64,000 bases of DNA from SAR202 cluster bacterium bin90. Its GTDB lineage: Bacteria > Chloroflexota > Dehalococcoidia > Lucifugimonadales > JADFKI01. The notes beneath the pieces were generated by a model. That model was not told where the DNA came from. It did no database searches and saw only the letters and a program-made list of their open reading frames with translations. The stretch lies in the NCBI GenBank assembly GCA_002238855.1, contig MPND01000010.1, forward strand, positions 37,036-101,035. The letters run 5' to 3'. Below are positions 34,254-43,128 of this stretch, in pieces (positions within the stretch are counted from its first letter, which is position 1; every line of letters begins with the position of its first letter). The position numbers and the translations under genes are program-made.

Positions 34254-34781
34254 ATGGCAAATGTAGTCCTCGTAACCGATATGGTAGTTGGCTTCATGGA
34301 GGACGGACATAACCTGTATTGCGGGGATGCCGCGAGAGAGATAATCCCCAATGTGCAGCGTATAATCGAGGCCGAGCAGTCTGCGGGTGGAAGCGTCATT
34401 TTCATCTGCGACACGCATGATCCCGATGACCTGGAGTTCCAGATGTTTCCGGTCCACTGCGTTCGCGGCACGGAAGAGCCTGAGCTGATATCCGAACTGC
34501 GCGGTTATGATGGGGTTCATCTGCCCAAGAGACGATACAGCGCGTTCTTCGAAACCAACCTGGAAGGCATGCTCGCTGACCTTCAGCCGGAGCGAATCAT
34601 CGTCTGCGGCGTCTGCACGGACATCTGTGTGATGCATACGGTGGCGGACGCGCGCAACCGCGACTATGCGGTGGATGTTCCCACCGACTGCGTCGCGTCC
34701 TTCGACCCGCAGGCGCACGCCAACGCGTTGCAGCACATGGAGAAAATTCTGGGTGCCCGCCTGCTGAATTCTCAGCAATAG
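34254..34781 (+). CDS. pncA: Nicotinamidase-like cysteine hydrolase (isochorismatase family)
   Basis: A 175-residue cysteine hydrolase. The catalytic triad is the Asp in VTDMVVGFM, the Lys in HLPKRRYSAF and the Cys in VCGVCTDICVMHT, with the cis-peptide motif before it. Metal-binding residues of nicotinamidases appear in CDTHDPDDLEF and FPVHCVRGT, which other isochorismatase-like hydrolases lack. Nicotinamidase converts nicotinamide to nicotinate for NAD salvage. The next gene is a nicotinate phosphoribosyltransferase-like protein, which supports the assignment. GAGGCAG precedes the ATG. Confidence 0.85.
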   Translation: MANVVLVTDMVVGFMEDGHNLYCGDAAREIIPNVQRIIEAEQSAGGSVIFICDTHDPDDLEFQMFPVHCVRGTEEPELISELRGYDGVHLPKRRYSAFFETNLEGMLADLQPERIIVCGVCTDICVMHTVADARNRDYAVDVPTDCVASFDPQAHANALQHMEKILGARLLNSQQ

Positions 34782-34839
34782 TCACATCTGAGCCGACCAA
34801 TCGGCAATCCTCATTACCGGATGGTAACAAAGAAACCTT

Positions 34840-35838
34840 ATGACCACTCCCGAATTCGATGTCCCCCCTTCAGTTCTCATTGGCGACCGCAGCGATGTGC
34901 AGTCCCAGAGGACGCAGACGATTCTTCGAAGTGAGAACGTCAGCCCGGGCGTAACGCTGGAGTTTAGCCCTGACCGCGATGGCATACTATGCGGTATGGG
35001 CGAGGTACGCGCCCTGCTGGAAAAGGTACTCCCTGAGACCGGAAAAGAAGTCTGGGCGCTAAGCGAGGGCCGCGAGATGACCGCAGGCGAGGTCGCTCTG
35101 CGCATCAAGGCTGCCTACAGCGTGATCGGGCTATATGAAATGACGATCTGCGGAATGCTCGCGTCTTCCAGCGGCTGGGCAACAGCCGCCCGTGAATGCG
35201 TCGATGCGGCGGGCAGCATACCTGTGGTCTGCACCGTGCCGGCATACGCCCATCCCAACGTCGTCCCGCTCATAGACTACGCGGCAGTCATTGGCGGCTG
35301 CGTCGCGGTCTCCTCGATGCTCGGCGCTCGACTTGCCGCCGTTACGCCGACCGGATATATGCAGCACGCCCTTCCTCTCCTGCTCGGCGATACGGTAAAG
35401 GCGCTTCAGTCCTACGACCGTCACCTGCCGCTGGAAATCCCCAGAATTGCGATACTTGATACATTCAAGGACGAGGCGGAGGAGGCGATCAATGTCGCGC
35501 GCGCATTCCGTGACAGGCTGCGCGGCGTGAACCTCAGCACCCCCATGGAACGTGGCGGCGTTACGCCCGGTCTGATAAAGGAAATACGCGCCAAGCTGGA
35601 TGCACAGGGGTTTCAACATGTTGACATCTTCGTAACGGACGGCGTGAACAAGGATACTATCCGCCGTTTCGTTGAGGAGGGCACTCCTGTCAATGGCTTC
35701 AGTGTGGACGAAGCGATCGGCGGCGCGCCTCCGCTTGGGTTCAGCGCCGAGATTCACGAAATCGACGGTATGCCTGTCGCACGCCGCGGCAGGATGCCCG
35801 GCATAACCCCCAGCCCGCGCCTCGACCGCATCATGTAG
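34840..35838 (+). CDS. Nicotinate phosphoribosyltransferase-like protein (archaeal-type, altered active site)
   Basis: A 332-residue member of the quinolinate/nicotinate phosphoribosyltransferase fold, most like the short Thermoplasma-type NAPRTase. Matching landmarks are SDVQSQRTQTIL, GMGEVRALLEKV, YEMTICGMLASSSGWATAA, LIDYAAVIGGC, GYMQHALPLLLGD, LDTFKDEAEEAI, VFVTDG-type strand and PVARRGRMPG. The expected product is nicotinate mononucleotide from nicotinate and PRPP. Odd points: where the archaeal enzyme, as I recall it, has GIRRMHP this one reads PAYAHP, the Tyr after SDV is Gln, and the C-terminal zinc ribbon is missing. It follows the nicotinamidase gene by 58 bases. Confidence 0.75.
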   Translation: MTTPEFDVPPSVLIGDRSDVQSQRTQTILRSENVSPGVTLEFSPDRDGILCGMGEVRALLEKVLPETGKEVWALSEGREMTAGEVALRIKAAYSVIGLYEMTICGMLASSSGWATAARECVDAAGSIPVVCTVPAYAHPNVVPLIDYAAVIGGCVAVSSMLGARLAAVTPTGYMQHALPLLLGDTVKALQSYDRHLPLEIPRIAILDTFKDEAEEAINVARAFRDRLRGVNLSTPMERGGVTPGLIKEIRAKLDAQGFQHVDIFVTDGVNKDTIRRFVEEGTPVNGFSVDEAIGGAPPLGFSAEIHEIDGMPVARRGRMPGITPSPRLDRIM

Positions 35839-35869
35839 GCGTTTCTATACCCATTACTAATCTCGTCAC

Positions 35870-37372
35870 CTACTGACTGATGCCGTAAGAGATGCTCAGG
35901 CGAAGCACGCGCCTTGTCGCGCCCGTTACCCGTGCCCAGTGCGCGATTCGCCATCCCGGCACGCACACGATTCCCCGCTCCGAAACAACCAGCGGCAGTC
36001 CGTCGCGCCATCTCTGCGGGATGCGAGCGTCAATCATGAACTCCCGCAGCGACTTCGATCCTTCCATTCCAAGAGGCCGAAACTTGTCGCCCCGCTGCCG
36101 CGCTCTAATTCGCAGCCCGTCTCCCGCGCAATCCAGGTCCAGTATCTCCGAAGCCCTTATTTCCCGCCGACCTTCTCCCGTCGCAGACTGCCTGTCACCT
36201 CGGGCAAAGTCCTGCACAATCGGCCCTGCTACGACATTCTCAACTGAAGAACTGACCTGCCACACACCCACCTGCGTCTCGCCCGGCACAGCAATGAAGG
36301 ACTCCCCATTCAGTGCGGGCAGCGGCGACAGCATGCTCTCAACCGCTTCTCGTCTCCCGATTAGCGCCCTGCCGTAGTCCGTTGTGAAAACCAGTCCGCC
36401 CGGCAAGTTCAGCGTCTTGCCCGGCGCGCCCTCCAACAAGCCCATCATATCCAGAACATGCCGCTGAAATGCTTCACCGCCCGCCGCCTCAACGCCTCTC
36501 CGCAGCACATAGCTCTGAATCGCCGGATGCTCTCCGCTCAAAGCCACTGTGTCCAGCGAAATCACATCGCCATTTGCGGCGTGTTCCAGCCGCGCGACAT
36601 CATTCCACACCGCGTCCGCCTGCGCTCTGATGTAGTCGCTGTCCTGTGTGGCGTTCTGCGCCAGTCTTACCAGGGCATCCTGAACTGACGGGTTTATCTG
36701 CTCCAGCCGAGGCACAAGTTGCAGCCGAATGCGGTTACGCAGAAACTCCGGTGATGAATTGGAGACATCAATGCGCGGCTTCAGCCCAAGTGCATCGCAG
36801 TATGCCTGCGTCTCAGCGCGGCTCACACCCAAGAGAGGGCGGAACAACGCCACGGGCTTGGACCCAATGCATCTCTCGTCAAGGGTCTGCATACCCCGCA
36901 GCCCTTCCAGTCCGCTGCCGCGAATGATATGCATCAGCACTGTCTCGGCTTGGTCGTCCGTCGTGTGGCCAAGCGCGACCGCGTCCGCCCTGTGCTCTTC
37001 AGAGGCATCGGCGAGAAATGCGTAGCGCACCCTGCGAGCGGCGTCTTCGAGGGATAGCCTGTGCCTGTTGCGGTATGCGGCCACATCCTTGCTATCCAGC
37101 GTGAATGGGATGCCCATCTCCCTGAATGCCCGTGCCACGAACTCGGCGTCGGCGTCCGATTCGGCGCCGCGCAGTTTGTGGTTCAGGTGGGCGCCATGCA
37201 ATTTCAACCCGAAATCGTCGCGAAGTCGTTGCAAAGCGTGAAGAAGCGCCATCGAGTCTGGGCCGCCGGATACAGCGACCATCAGCCGCTTGCCTGAAAG
37301 GTGGTGCTGGGTGAGAGCCTTACCCACTCGCCTTTCTAGAGCATTGATAACTGCGCTACTGGCGCTAGTCAT
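35870..37372 (-). CDS. tilS: tRNA(Ile)-lysidine synthase
   Basis: A 500-residue TilS, which adds lysine to C34 of the CAU-anticodon tRNA-Ile so that it reads AUA. The N-terminal PP-loop ATPase has SGGPDS near residue 35, LNHKLRGAESDADAEFV, LEDAARRVRYAFL and ALGHTTDDQAETVLMHIIRGSGLEGL. The middle TilS substrate domain covers about 220-350. The C-terminal domain has RARQRGDKFRPLGMEGSKSLREFMIDARIPQRWRDGLPLV. I use the ATG at 37370-37372, which overlaps the stop of the CNNM gene by eight bases; a TTG nine codons earlier is less likely. Last gene of the recX-CNNM-tilS run. Confidence 0.95.
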   Translation of the reverse strand: MTSASSAVINALERRVGKALTQHHLSGKRLMVAVSGGPDSMALLHALQRLRDDFGLKLHGAHLNHKLRGAESDADAEFVARAFREMGIPFTLDSKDVAAYRNRHRLSLEDAARRVRYAFLADASEEHRADAVALGHTTDDQAETVLMHIIRGSGLEGLRGMQTLDERCIGSKPVALFRPLLGVSRAETQAYCDALGLKPRIDVSNSSPEFLRNRIRLQLVPRLEQINPSVQDALVRLAQNATQDSDYIRAQADAVWNDVARLEHAANGDVISLDTVALSGEHPAIQSYVLRRGVEAAGGEAFQRHVLDMMGLLEGAPGKTLNLPGGLVFTTDYGRALIGRREAVESMLSPLPALNGESFIAVPGETQVGVWQVSSSVENVVAGPIVQDFARGDRQSATGEGRREIRASEILDLDCAGDGLRIRARQRGDKFRPLGMEGSKSLREFMIDARIPQRWRDGLPLVVSERGIVCVPGWRIAHWARVTGATRRVLRLSISYGISQ

Positions 37373-38678
37373 CGCCGTCTGCGTTGCGTTGCCGGCCAAA
37401 TTGGGCAGTCTTGGCGCGAGTCACCTTTACGGTCTCAATCTTGAGCGCGCGCATATCGGTGACCTCGATCTTAAGGTCCTCGTAGTCCAGTGACTCGCCC
37501 TCGTCCGGAATCCGTCCAAGGCGGTCCAGCACGAAGCCTGCGACCGTATCGAACTCGCCATCCGGCAGGTTGAGTTCGAGTTCCTCGTTTGCTTCGTCGA
37601 TGCTCATTGCGGCCTCAACCTGGAAGGTGTTTTCATCGAGGCTCTCATACTCCTCTTCGGGCGCTTCGCCTTCCTCGCCATGTGCCCCCACGACTTCTTC
37701 AGATAGTCGCTTTAGCGTAACCAGCCCCGCGAGCCCACCATACTCGTCCACGATGAGAGCCATCTGGTGACCGTCCTTGCGCATCTCCTCGAACATCTCC
37801 GCCGTGCGCTTGGTTTCGGGAACAAATAGAGGGTCGCGCATAAGGTCTGTTACGCCTTCATCCAATGCCATTCCACCGTTGCGCGCCATCGCTCTCAGCA
37901 CGTCCTTAGACGACAGGATGCCGACGATGTCTTCGCTGGAGTCGTTGTACACGGGAAAGCGTGTGTGAGAGTGCTGGTCGTACACGGCAAGGAACTCGCT
38001 CAATGTGGCGTCCGTCTGTACCCCGACCATCTCCGGGCGGGGTGTCATCACCTCTCGTACCTGCCTGTCGCCAAATCGGAATACATCCCGTAGCAGCTCC
38101 GCCTCGCTCGGAGCAAAAGTGCCCTCGGCCTCTCCAAGGTCGATCAGCGTAAGCAACTCGCCCTCCGTGATGGAATCGCGAGCCTCAGTGTCAACCCCAA
38201 GCAGTTTTGTCGTCGAATTCGTGAGCTTCTGCAGCAGGTACACGATTGGCCAGAATACTCTTTCGAGCATCCGCAACGGGCGGGAGTACCAGAAGGCAAG
38301 CCGCTCGGACTGATGCACGGCTATCGTCTTGGGAATCGTCTCTCCGACAATCAGCAGCAGAGCCGTACCCGCGACTGTAGCGAGGACGGTCGCGAGGGCC
38401 TCGTTCCCTTCTCCCAGCAGATTGAGGACCACTATCGTAATAAGTGCCGTTAGTGCAACATTGACCATATTGTTGCACAGAAGGATGGTGGACAGCAGCC
38501 GCTCCGGCTGTTCCAGCATGCGCGCGATGCGCTGTGCGCCTGGCTTGTTGGTGTTTACGAGATGGGCAAGTCTCACTCGTTCAAGTGCGACGAACGCCGT
38601 CTCTGAAGAAGAGAAGAATGCAGACAGCAGGGTGCAGATGCCAATAAGGAATAAGCTTAATAACTGTGCGTCCGCCAT
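37365..38678 (-). CDS. Hemolysin-family CNNM/CorC transporter-like membrane protein
   Basis: A 437-residue protein. An N-terminal DUF21/CNNM membrane domain with three to four helices spans about 5-190 (SAFFSSSETAFVALERVRLAHL, VGETIPKTIAVHQSERLAFW). A CBS pair lies at about 200-330 (VREVMTPRPEMVGVQTDATLSEFL, FPVYNDSSEDIVGILSSKDVL, MALIVDEYGGLAGLVT). A CorC_HlyC domain ends the protein (VEAAMSIDEANEELELNLPDGEFDTVAGFVLDRLGRIP). The family exports or regulates Mg2+ and other cations. GGAGG precedes the ATG. Six bases after recX. Confidence 0.93.
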   Translation of the reverse strand: MADAQLLSLFLIGICTLLSAFFSSSETAFVALERVRLAHLVNTNKPGAQRIARMLEQPERLLSTILLCNNMVNVALTALITIVVLNLLGEGNEALATVLATVAGTALLLIVGETIPKTIAVHQSERLAFWYSRPLRMLERVFWPIVYLLQKLTNSTTKLLGVDTEARDSITEGELLTLIDLGEAEGTFAPSEAELLRDVFRFGDRQVREVMTPRPEMVGVQTDATLSEFLAVYDQHSHTRFPVYNDSSEDIVGILSSKDVLRAMARNGGMALDEGVTDLMRDPLFVPETKRTAEMFEEMRKDGHQMALIVDEYGGLAGLVTLKRLSEEVVGAHGEEGEAPEEEYESLDENTFQVEAAMSIDEANEELELNLPDGEFDTVAGFVLDRLGRIPDEGESLDYEDLKIEVTDMRALKIETVKVTRAKTAQFGRQRNADGDD

Positions 38679-38684
38679 GAACTA

Positions 38685-39179
38685 TTACCTCCGTACTTCG
38701 CTCTGTTCGCGGTCGCGCCAAAGGCTGGATATGACGCTGCGGCTGACGGATGCGCTAAATCCACGCCTGCCCATATAACCGAATAGTCTGCGATGGAAAG
38801 TCTCGTAGTCCGCACGATCAAGGCGCCGGGAATAGTCGGAAGCGGCACGGTATGCGTTCTCTGAGTCGTCGAAGTCGCTGACGGCTTGCTCCGCGAGGTC
38901 GCTGGCGACGCCTTTACTCATAAGCTCGCGCTTGACAAGCCAGGCGCTGCGCGGCTTCGTTCGCAGGCGACTTTCGGTCCAAAGGCGTGCGAACTCGGCA
39001 TCGTCGATGAGGGAACGCTCGCGCAGGTCTGCGACGACCTGCTCAATGATGTCGTGGGGAAACTTGCGGCGCAAGTGAGTGCGGACCTCTGATTCGGTCC
39101 TGGGTCTGCGCGCGAGGTGGCGTATGGCTGAGGCGCTTGCGCGCCTCATCTGGTCACTGTCGCTGTCTTCTTCGTTCAT
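38685..39179 (-). CDS. recX: RecA regulator RecX
   Basis: A 164-residue RecX made of three-helix repeats. It has AIRHLARRPRTESEVRTHLRRK, VVADLRERSLIDDAEFARLWTESRLRTKPRSAWLVKRELMSKGV and a C-terminal repeat with RRLFGYMGRRGFS. RecX binds in the RecA filament groove and limits its extension. It lies downstream of recA (189-base gap) on the same strand, the common arrangement. Confidence 0.92.
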   Translation of the reverse strand: MNEEDSDSDQMRRASASAIRHLARRPRTESEVRTHLRRKFPHDIIEQVVADLRERSLIDDAEFARLWTESRLRTKPRSAWLVKRELMSKGVASDLAEQAVSDFDDSENAYRAASDYSRRLDRADYETFHRRLFGYMGRRGFSASVSRSVISSLWRDREQSEVRR

Positions 39180-39276
39180 TTCAGGTCACGCGGACCTTGC
39201 AAACTCCCTGTGCGGTGCGGGCTTGAGCCCTTCCGATTATTGACGGGGATGATACCCATGCCGAGCCTAGTTTATC

Positions 39277-39352
39277 AAGCCAAAGCCACTGCGTAAAGCA
39301 CGCACTTTAGCGTTCCCTGATTCATTTGAATAGAATCTAGCGGCTTTGGCTT
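39277..39352. repeat. Inverted repeat in the recA-recX gap
   Basis: AAGCCAAAGCC (39277-39287) and GGCTTTGGCTT (39342-39352) are perfect 11-base inverted copies with a 54-base loop, just after the recA stop codon. It may fold into a long-loop attenuator or terminator between recA and recX, which would lower recX expression relative to recA. Confidence 0.4.
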
Positions 39353-39368
39353 AATCAATCAAGCCGAT

Positions 39369-40469
39369 TTAGTCCCCGATCACAGTCAGCGGCACATCGT
39401 CTTCTTCCGCCGTCTCTTCCTCTTCCGGGATGACGATCTGCGGCGACAGCTTGTTTCGCACCAGCTCTTCGATCTCCGTTGAGATTCCATCGTTCTCGCT
39501 CAGGAATTGCTTCGAGTTTTCGCGTCCCTGCCCTAGCCGTATCTCGCCGAATGAGTAGAACGAGCCGCTCTTGCGAATTATGTCTTCGTCCGAGCCGATG
39601 TCCAGCAGTTCACCGTATTTGCTGATGCCCTCGCTGTACATGATGTCGAACTCTGCCACGCGGAACGGCGGGGCGACCTTGTTCTTGACTATGCGGGCGC
39701 GCACCCGGTTGCCCAGCACATCGGTGCCTTGCTTTATGGACTCCAGCCGCCGCAGGTCGATGCGCACCGAGCTGTAGAACTTCAGCGCGCGACCGCCCGG
39801 CGTAACCTCCGGGTTGCCGAAGAACACCCCCACCTTCTCGCGAAGCTGGTTGATGAATATCACGCAGGTGTTGGAGCGGCTGATTGCCGATGTCAGCTTC
39901 CGCAGCGCCTGCGACATGAGCCGCGCCTGCAACCCGACATGCGTGTCGCCCATATCGCCCTCTAGCTCCGCGCGCGGCACGAGCGCCGCCACGCTGTCAA
40001 CGACAACGATGTCCAGCGCGCCGCTGCGAACGAGGTACTCGCATATCTCCAGGCCCTGCTCTGCGGTGTCAGGCTGCGAGATCAGCAACTCCTCGATGTC
40101 CACACCGCACTTGGCGGCATAGCTGGGGTCTAGCGCGTGCTCTGCGTCTATGTATGCTGCCGTGCCGCCTCCCGCCTGCGCATTCGCCATCACATGGTAT
40201 GCGAGCGTCGTCTTGCCGGACGACTCGGCGCCGAATATCTCGACAACGCGACCGTGCGGCACGCCGCCCACGCCCAGCGCGACATCAAGCGATATGGAGC
40301 CGGTGGATATGGAGCCGGAGGCGTTGTCCTGTATTGCGTCTCCGAGACGCATGACCGCGCCCTGTCCGAAATGTCGATCGATCTGGCCCATCGCAAGTTC
40401 GAGGGCCTTGGCCTTGTTGCTCTCCGTGCTGACTCCGGTGTTCTTGGCTGTCCCGTTTCGTCTCGGCAT
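39369..40469 (-). CDS. recA: DNA recombinase RecA
   Basis: A 366-residue RecA, the strand-exchange ATPase and SOS co-protease. It has the N-terminal [24 protein letters not shown], Walker [10 protein letters not shown], Walker [25 protein letters not shown], loop L1 [15 protein letters not shown] and loop L2 [36 protein letters not shown]. The acidic C-terminal tail ([10 protein letters not shown]) moderates filament formation, as usual. The ATG has GGAGG six bases upstream. Promoter with a possible SOS element at 40534-40575. Confidence 0.98.
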   Translation of the reverse strand: MPRRNGTAKNTGVSTESNKAKALELAMGQIDRHFGQGAVMRLGDAIQDNASGSISTGSISLDVALGVGGVPHGRVVEIFGAESSGKTTLAYHVMANAQAGGGTAAYIDAEHALDPSYAAKCGVDIEELLISQPDTAEQGLEICEYLVRSGALDIVVVDSVAALVPRAELEGDMGDTHVGLQARLMSQALRKLTSAISRSNTCVIFINQLREKVGVFFGNPEVTPGGRALKFYSSVRIDLRRLESIKQGTDVLGNRVRARIVKNKVAPPFRVAEFDIMYSEGISKYGELLDIGSDEDIIRKSGSFYSFGEIRLGQGRENSKQFLSENDGISTEIEELVRNKLSPQIVIPEEEETAEEDDVPLTVIGD

Positions 40470-40533
40470 GGCCGCCTCCGTAGATTAGTAGTGTTCTGGT
40501 CTGAGGAGCGTCCTCTGAACGCCCCGCAACTGA

Positions 40534-40575
40534 AACATAGCAGATGCGCCGCCACGTTGTCAAGACAAGTGTTCT
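40534..40575 (-). promoter_or_regulatory. recA promoter with possible LexA-type operator
   Basis: On the minus strand, TTGACA (40558-40563) and TATGTT (40534-40539) with an 18-base spacer. Immediately upstream and touching the -35 is AGAACACTTGTCT (40563-40575 on the minus strand), an imperfect dyad that partly resembles the GAAC-N4-GTTC SOS box of Gram-positive bacteria, with two mismatches. Repression there would block RNA polymerase. No lexA gene is in the window. Confidence 0.5.
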
Positions 40576-40649
40576 AACAAATTTCACACATTTGCAAGTA
40601 AATTCTTGAGGCGATATTCATGCAGCCGACAAGTCATTCGGGTAACGAA

Positions 40650-41375
40650 CTAAATATTGAAGACCTCGAAACCGACCGCGTAGTCGCAGCCGAATTGCTC
40701 TCCAATCGCGGCCGCGTTGAAGCTGAGGAATGTGTCAGGATCGAAGTCCGTGCCAAGGTTGTCGATATAAACACGGTGCTTTTCCAGCGACTCGATGCCC
40801 TTGTCGATGAAGTCGCTTACATCCACGGCATGCGTTGCGCCCACGGCCCCGCTCGTCAGCACGGTGCGAAGACCGTGCCAAGGCTCATAGCCTTCGTCAA
40901 GCAACTCCCGGAATATCCATCGGTTGTCCGCGTCCCTCGCGGCGTCGAGCGTTGCCAGTCCTACGGCGCGGTGGTCTGCCATGTTGAAGCGGCCGCCGCC
41001 CCATCGCAAATCGAAGTTGTTCGTCATCACGATATCCGGCTGATGCTTGCGTATGGCGCGGGCGAGGTCGCGGCGCAGGGGCAGGCCGTATTCTATGACA
41101 CCGTCCTTGTAGTTCAGAAACTCCACGGTGTCCACGCCAACGACCGCCGCGCTTGCAAGCTCCTCCTGTTCGCGCAGTGGACCAGCTTCCTCGGGCGTCA
41201 TTGAATCGATGCCCGCCTCGCCGCTCGTCACCATGAGGTAAATCACTTGCTTGCCCTGCGAAGTCCAGCGGGCAATCGCGCTTGCCGCCCCGTACTCCAG
41301 GTCGTCCGGATGCGCGGCAATGGCGAGCATCTTGTTCCAGTCTTCATTCAGGGCAAGCAGTCTGTCAGATTGCAT
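40650..41375 (-). CDS. PIG-L family deacetylase
   Basis: A 241-residue PIG-L/LmbE-fold zinc hydrolase. The metal motif is AHPDDLEYG near residue 22 (His and Asp ligands, second Asp as base), a third ligand is the His in FNMADHRAVG near residue 135, and the family start is MLAIAAHPDD. Such enzymes deacetylate N-acetylglucosamine conjugates, for example in mycothiol, bacillithiol or glycolipid synthesis. The ATG has GAGGACGG upstream. No thiol-synthesis partner genes are adjacent. An ORF on the opposite strand is only a shadow. Confidence 0.9.
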   Translation of the reverse strand: MQSDRLLALNEDWNKMLAIAAHPDDLEYGAASAIARWTSQGKQVIYLMVTSGEAGIDSMTPEEAGPLREQEELASAAVVGVDTVEFLNYKDGVIEYGLPLRRDLARAIRKHQPDIVMTNNFDLRWGGGRFNMADHRAVGLATLDAARDADNRWIFRELLDEGYEPWHGLRTVLTSGAVGATHAVDVSDFIDKGIESLEKHRVYIDNLGTDFDPDTFLSFNAAAIGEQFGCDYAVGFEVFNI

Positions 41376-41411
41376 TTATCCGTCCTCTGGTATATCAGCA
41401 TTCATCGGATG

Positions 41412-41963
41412 TTATGAGGAAGCCACTCCACCCTGTATGGCACGGAGAATCACCCAGGGTATGAAGCCGAGGACGCCCGTAATGCCTGCTACCACAATTG
41501 CGCGTCCCGTGCCTTCAAAGTCCAGCGCGTGCCGGATGGCAATCACCACTGCAACCAGCGTCCATACGAACGCGATGAACCCCATAATGCCGCCAATGCC
41601 CGGCAGAAACGAGAGAAGAACCAGTACGCCCGGCGTATATGCAAATCCCACGACTCTGCCCAACTCCGCCCAGTTCGTGTCGGTGCTGTCCGTCTTTAAC
41701 ATCTTCGCGCCGATCAGAAGGATAAGAGTCACCCACAAGGCCCATCTGAGCACTCCGAATAAGGTTCCATTCAAGACCGCGCCCAATATCCCGCCGACCT
41801 GTACGCCTCCGCCTACGGCACTCGCTATTACATTGCCAACAATGCCACATAGGGTGACCAGAATCACGATGCCTATGGCTTGAGGCAATGCGCTGCGGTC
41901 AGCCTCGATCTCCTCATAGGTTGAAGCTCTTAACATTGCCGCGCCAATCATTCGCTGTAACAC
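41412..41963 (-). CDS. Yip1-like integral membrane protein
   Basis: A 183-residue protein with five predicted membrane helices: about 27-50, 58-85, 105-125, 127-147 and 153-175. The pattern ATYEEIEADRSALPQAIGIVILV followed by helices and GFAYTPGVLVLLSFLPGIGGIMGFIAFVWTLVAVVIAIRHALD is characteristic of bacterial Yip1-domain proteins, whose role is unknown. The start is GTG 41963 with GGAGGAGGAG seven bases upstream. It follows the LLM oxidoreductase on the same strand and precedes the PIG-L gene by 36 bases, so the three may be co-transcribed. Confidence 0.78.
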   Translation of the reverse strand: MLQRMIGAAMLRASTYEEIEADRSALPQAIGIVILVTLCGIVGNVIASAVGGGVQVGGILGAVLNGTLFGVLRWALWVTLILLIGAKMLKTDSTDTNWAELGRVVGFAYTPGVLVLLSFLPGIGGIMGFIAFVWTLVAVVIAIRHALDFEGTGRAIVVAGITGVLGFIPWVILRAIQGGVASS

Positions 41964-42033
41964 GATCAGTCTCCTCCTCCATCACTTACATAGCTCGTAC
42001 CCGAATAGATATGTGTGAAGCGTATCAGCCCTG

Positions 42034-42987
42034 TTAGCCAACCAGCGGCTTCACATTGTTCACGAACCTGTCCATTCCAGCCAGCGTCTCGTCAACGGTG
42101 TCGCCCGGGAAGTTCAGCATCAGGTGGTTGATGCCCATACCTTCGAGGCGCTTGATGTCGTCCGCCACCTGCGCCGGATCGCCCGTCAGCAGCCTGCGCT
42201 CGCCGTCCACTTCCTGCGCGCCAGTGTCGCTGTACCAGTTGACGCTGTACGCGAAGTCGAGCGTCGCCGGGTCTCTGCCCGCGTTCTCGGCATTCGCGCG
42301 CACCCGGCTCTGGTACTCGGCGAACTGCTCGAATGTGCCGACAGGGAAGCGTGGATTGCTGCATATCGGATACCACGCATCACCGAGCTGGGCGGCGCGC
42401 CGCAGTGCAGGCGGGCTTTCTCCACCAATCCATATCGGCGGGTGAGGCTGCTGCACCGGCTTTGGCGCGAAGCTAATGTCAGAGAAGCTGCAGTACTTGC
42501 CGTCGAATGACGGGTTGTCGCTCGTCCACAGTTCCTTAAACGCCGCGATATACTCATTGCTGACCGCGCCACGCTCCTCGTATGGCGGCGCCCCGATCGC
42601 CTCGAACTCCTCTTGCATCCAGCCAACTCCGCAGCCGACTATCAGCCGGCCGTTTGACACGACATCAATAGTGGACAAAATCTTTGCCGTAAGCACCGGC
42701 GCGCGATGCGGCAGAACCATTACGGATGTGAGCAGCTTGATGCTCGAAGTGATGCCCGCGAGGTAGCTGATCGTGGCGAGCTGCTCCATGTATTCGCCCG
42801 ACGCCGAGGACACGAACGCGCCCGTCTCATTGTACGGGTAGATGGAATCAATGGTCGTGGGCACGACGATGTGATCGCTGACGCTCAGGATGTCAAAGCC
42901 CATCTGCTCGCCCTGCGTTGCCAGCGTTACAATGTTCTCCAGCGACGCGAGCGGGCCACGACTGGGCACTCCAAATCCAAACTCCAT
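42034..42987 (-). CDS. LLM-class F420-dependent oxidoreductase
   Basis: A 317-residue luciferase-like TIM-barrel oxidoreductase. It starts FGFGVPSRGP and has FDILSVSDHIVVP, KLLTSVMVLPHRAPVLTAKILSTIDVVSNGRLIVGCGVGWMQEEFEAIG and PPIWIGGESPPALRRAAQLGDAWYP, the TIGR03619-like F420 pattern. Such enzymes use F420H2 or FMN to oxidise or reduce many organic substrates and are amplified in SAR202-type genomes. AGGAGGTG precedes the ATG. A minus-strand TATAAT at 43041-43046 may be its -10; no clear -35. Confidence 0.9.
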   Translation of the reverse strand: MEFGFGVPSRGPLASLENIVTLATQGEQMGFDILSVSDHIVVPTTIDSIYPYNETGAFVSSASGEYMEQLATISYLAGITSSIKLLTSVMVLPHRAPVLTAKILSTIDVVSNGRLIVGCGVGWMQEEFEAIGAPPYEERGAVSNEYIAAFKELWTSDNPSFDGKYCSFSDISFAPKPVQQPHPPIWIGGESPPALRRAAQLGDAWYPICSNPRFPVGTFEQFAEYQSRVRANAENAGRDPATLDFAYSVNWYSDTGAQEVDGERRLLTGDPAQVADDIKRLEGMGINHLMLNFPGDTVDETLAGMDRFVNNVKPLVG

Positions 42988-43128
42988 TAGGACACCTCCT
43001 GATTGTGGCGTATATTCTGCTTCATCGAAATTATGGGGCGATTATACTCTCACATCCTTGCCAACTCCACAACGCGCTAACGAGTCGCAACCGCCTCTGA
43101 CCAAGATATTGCGACCGGGATATTGCCA

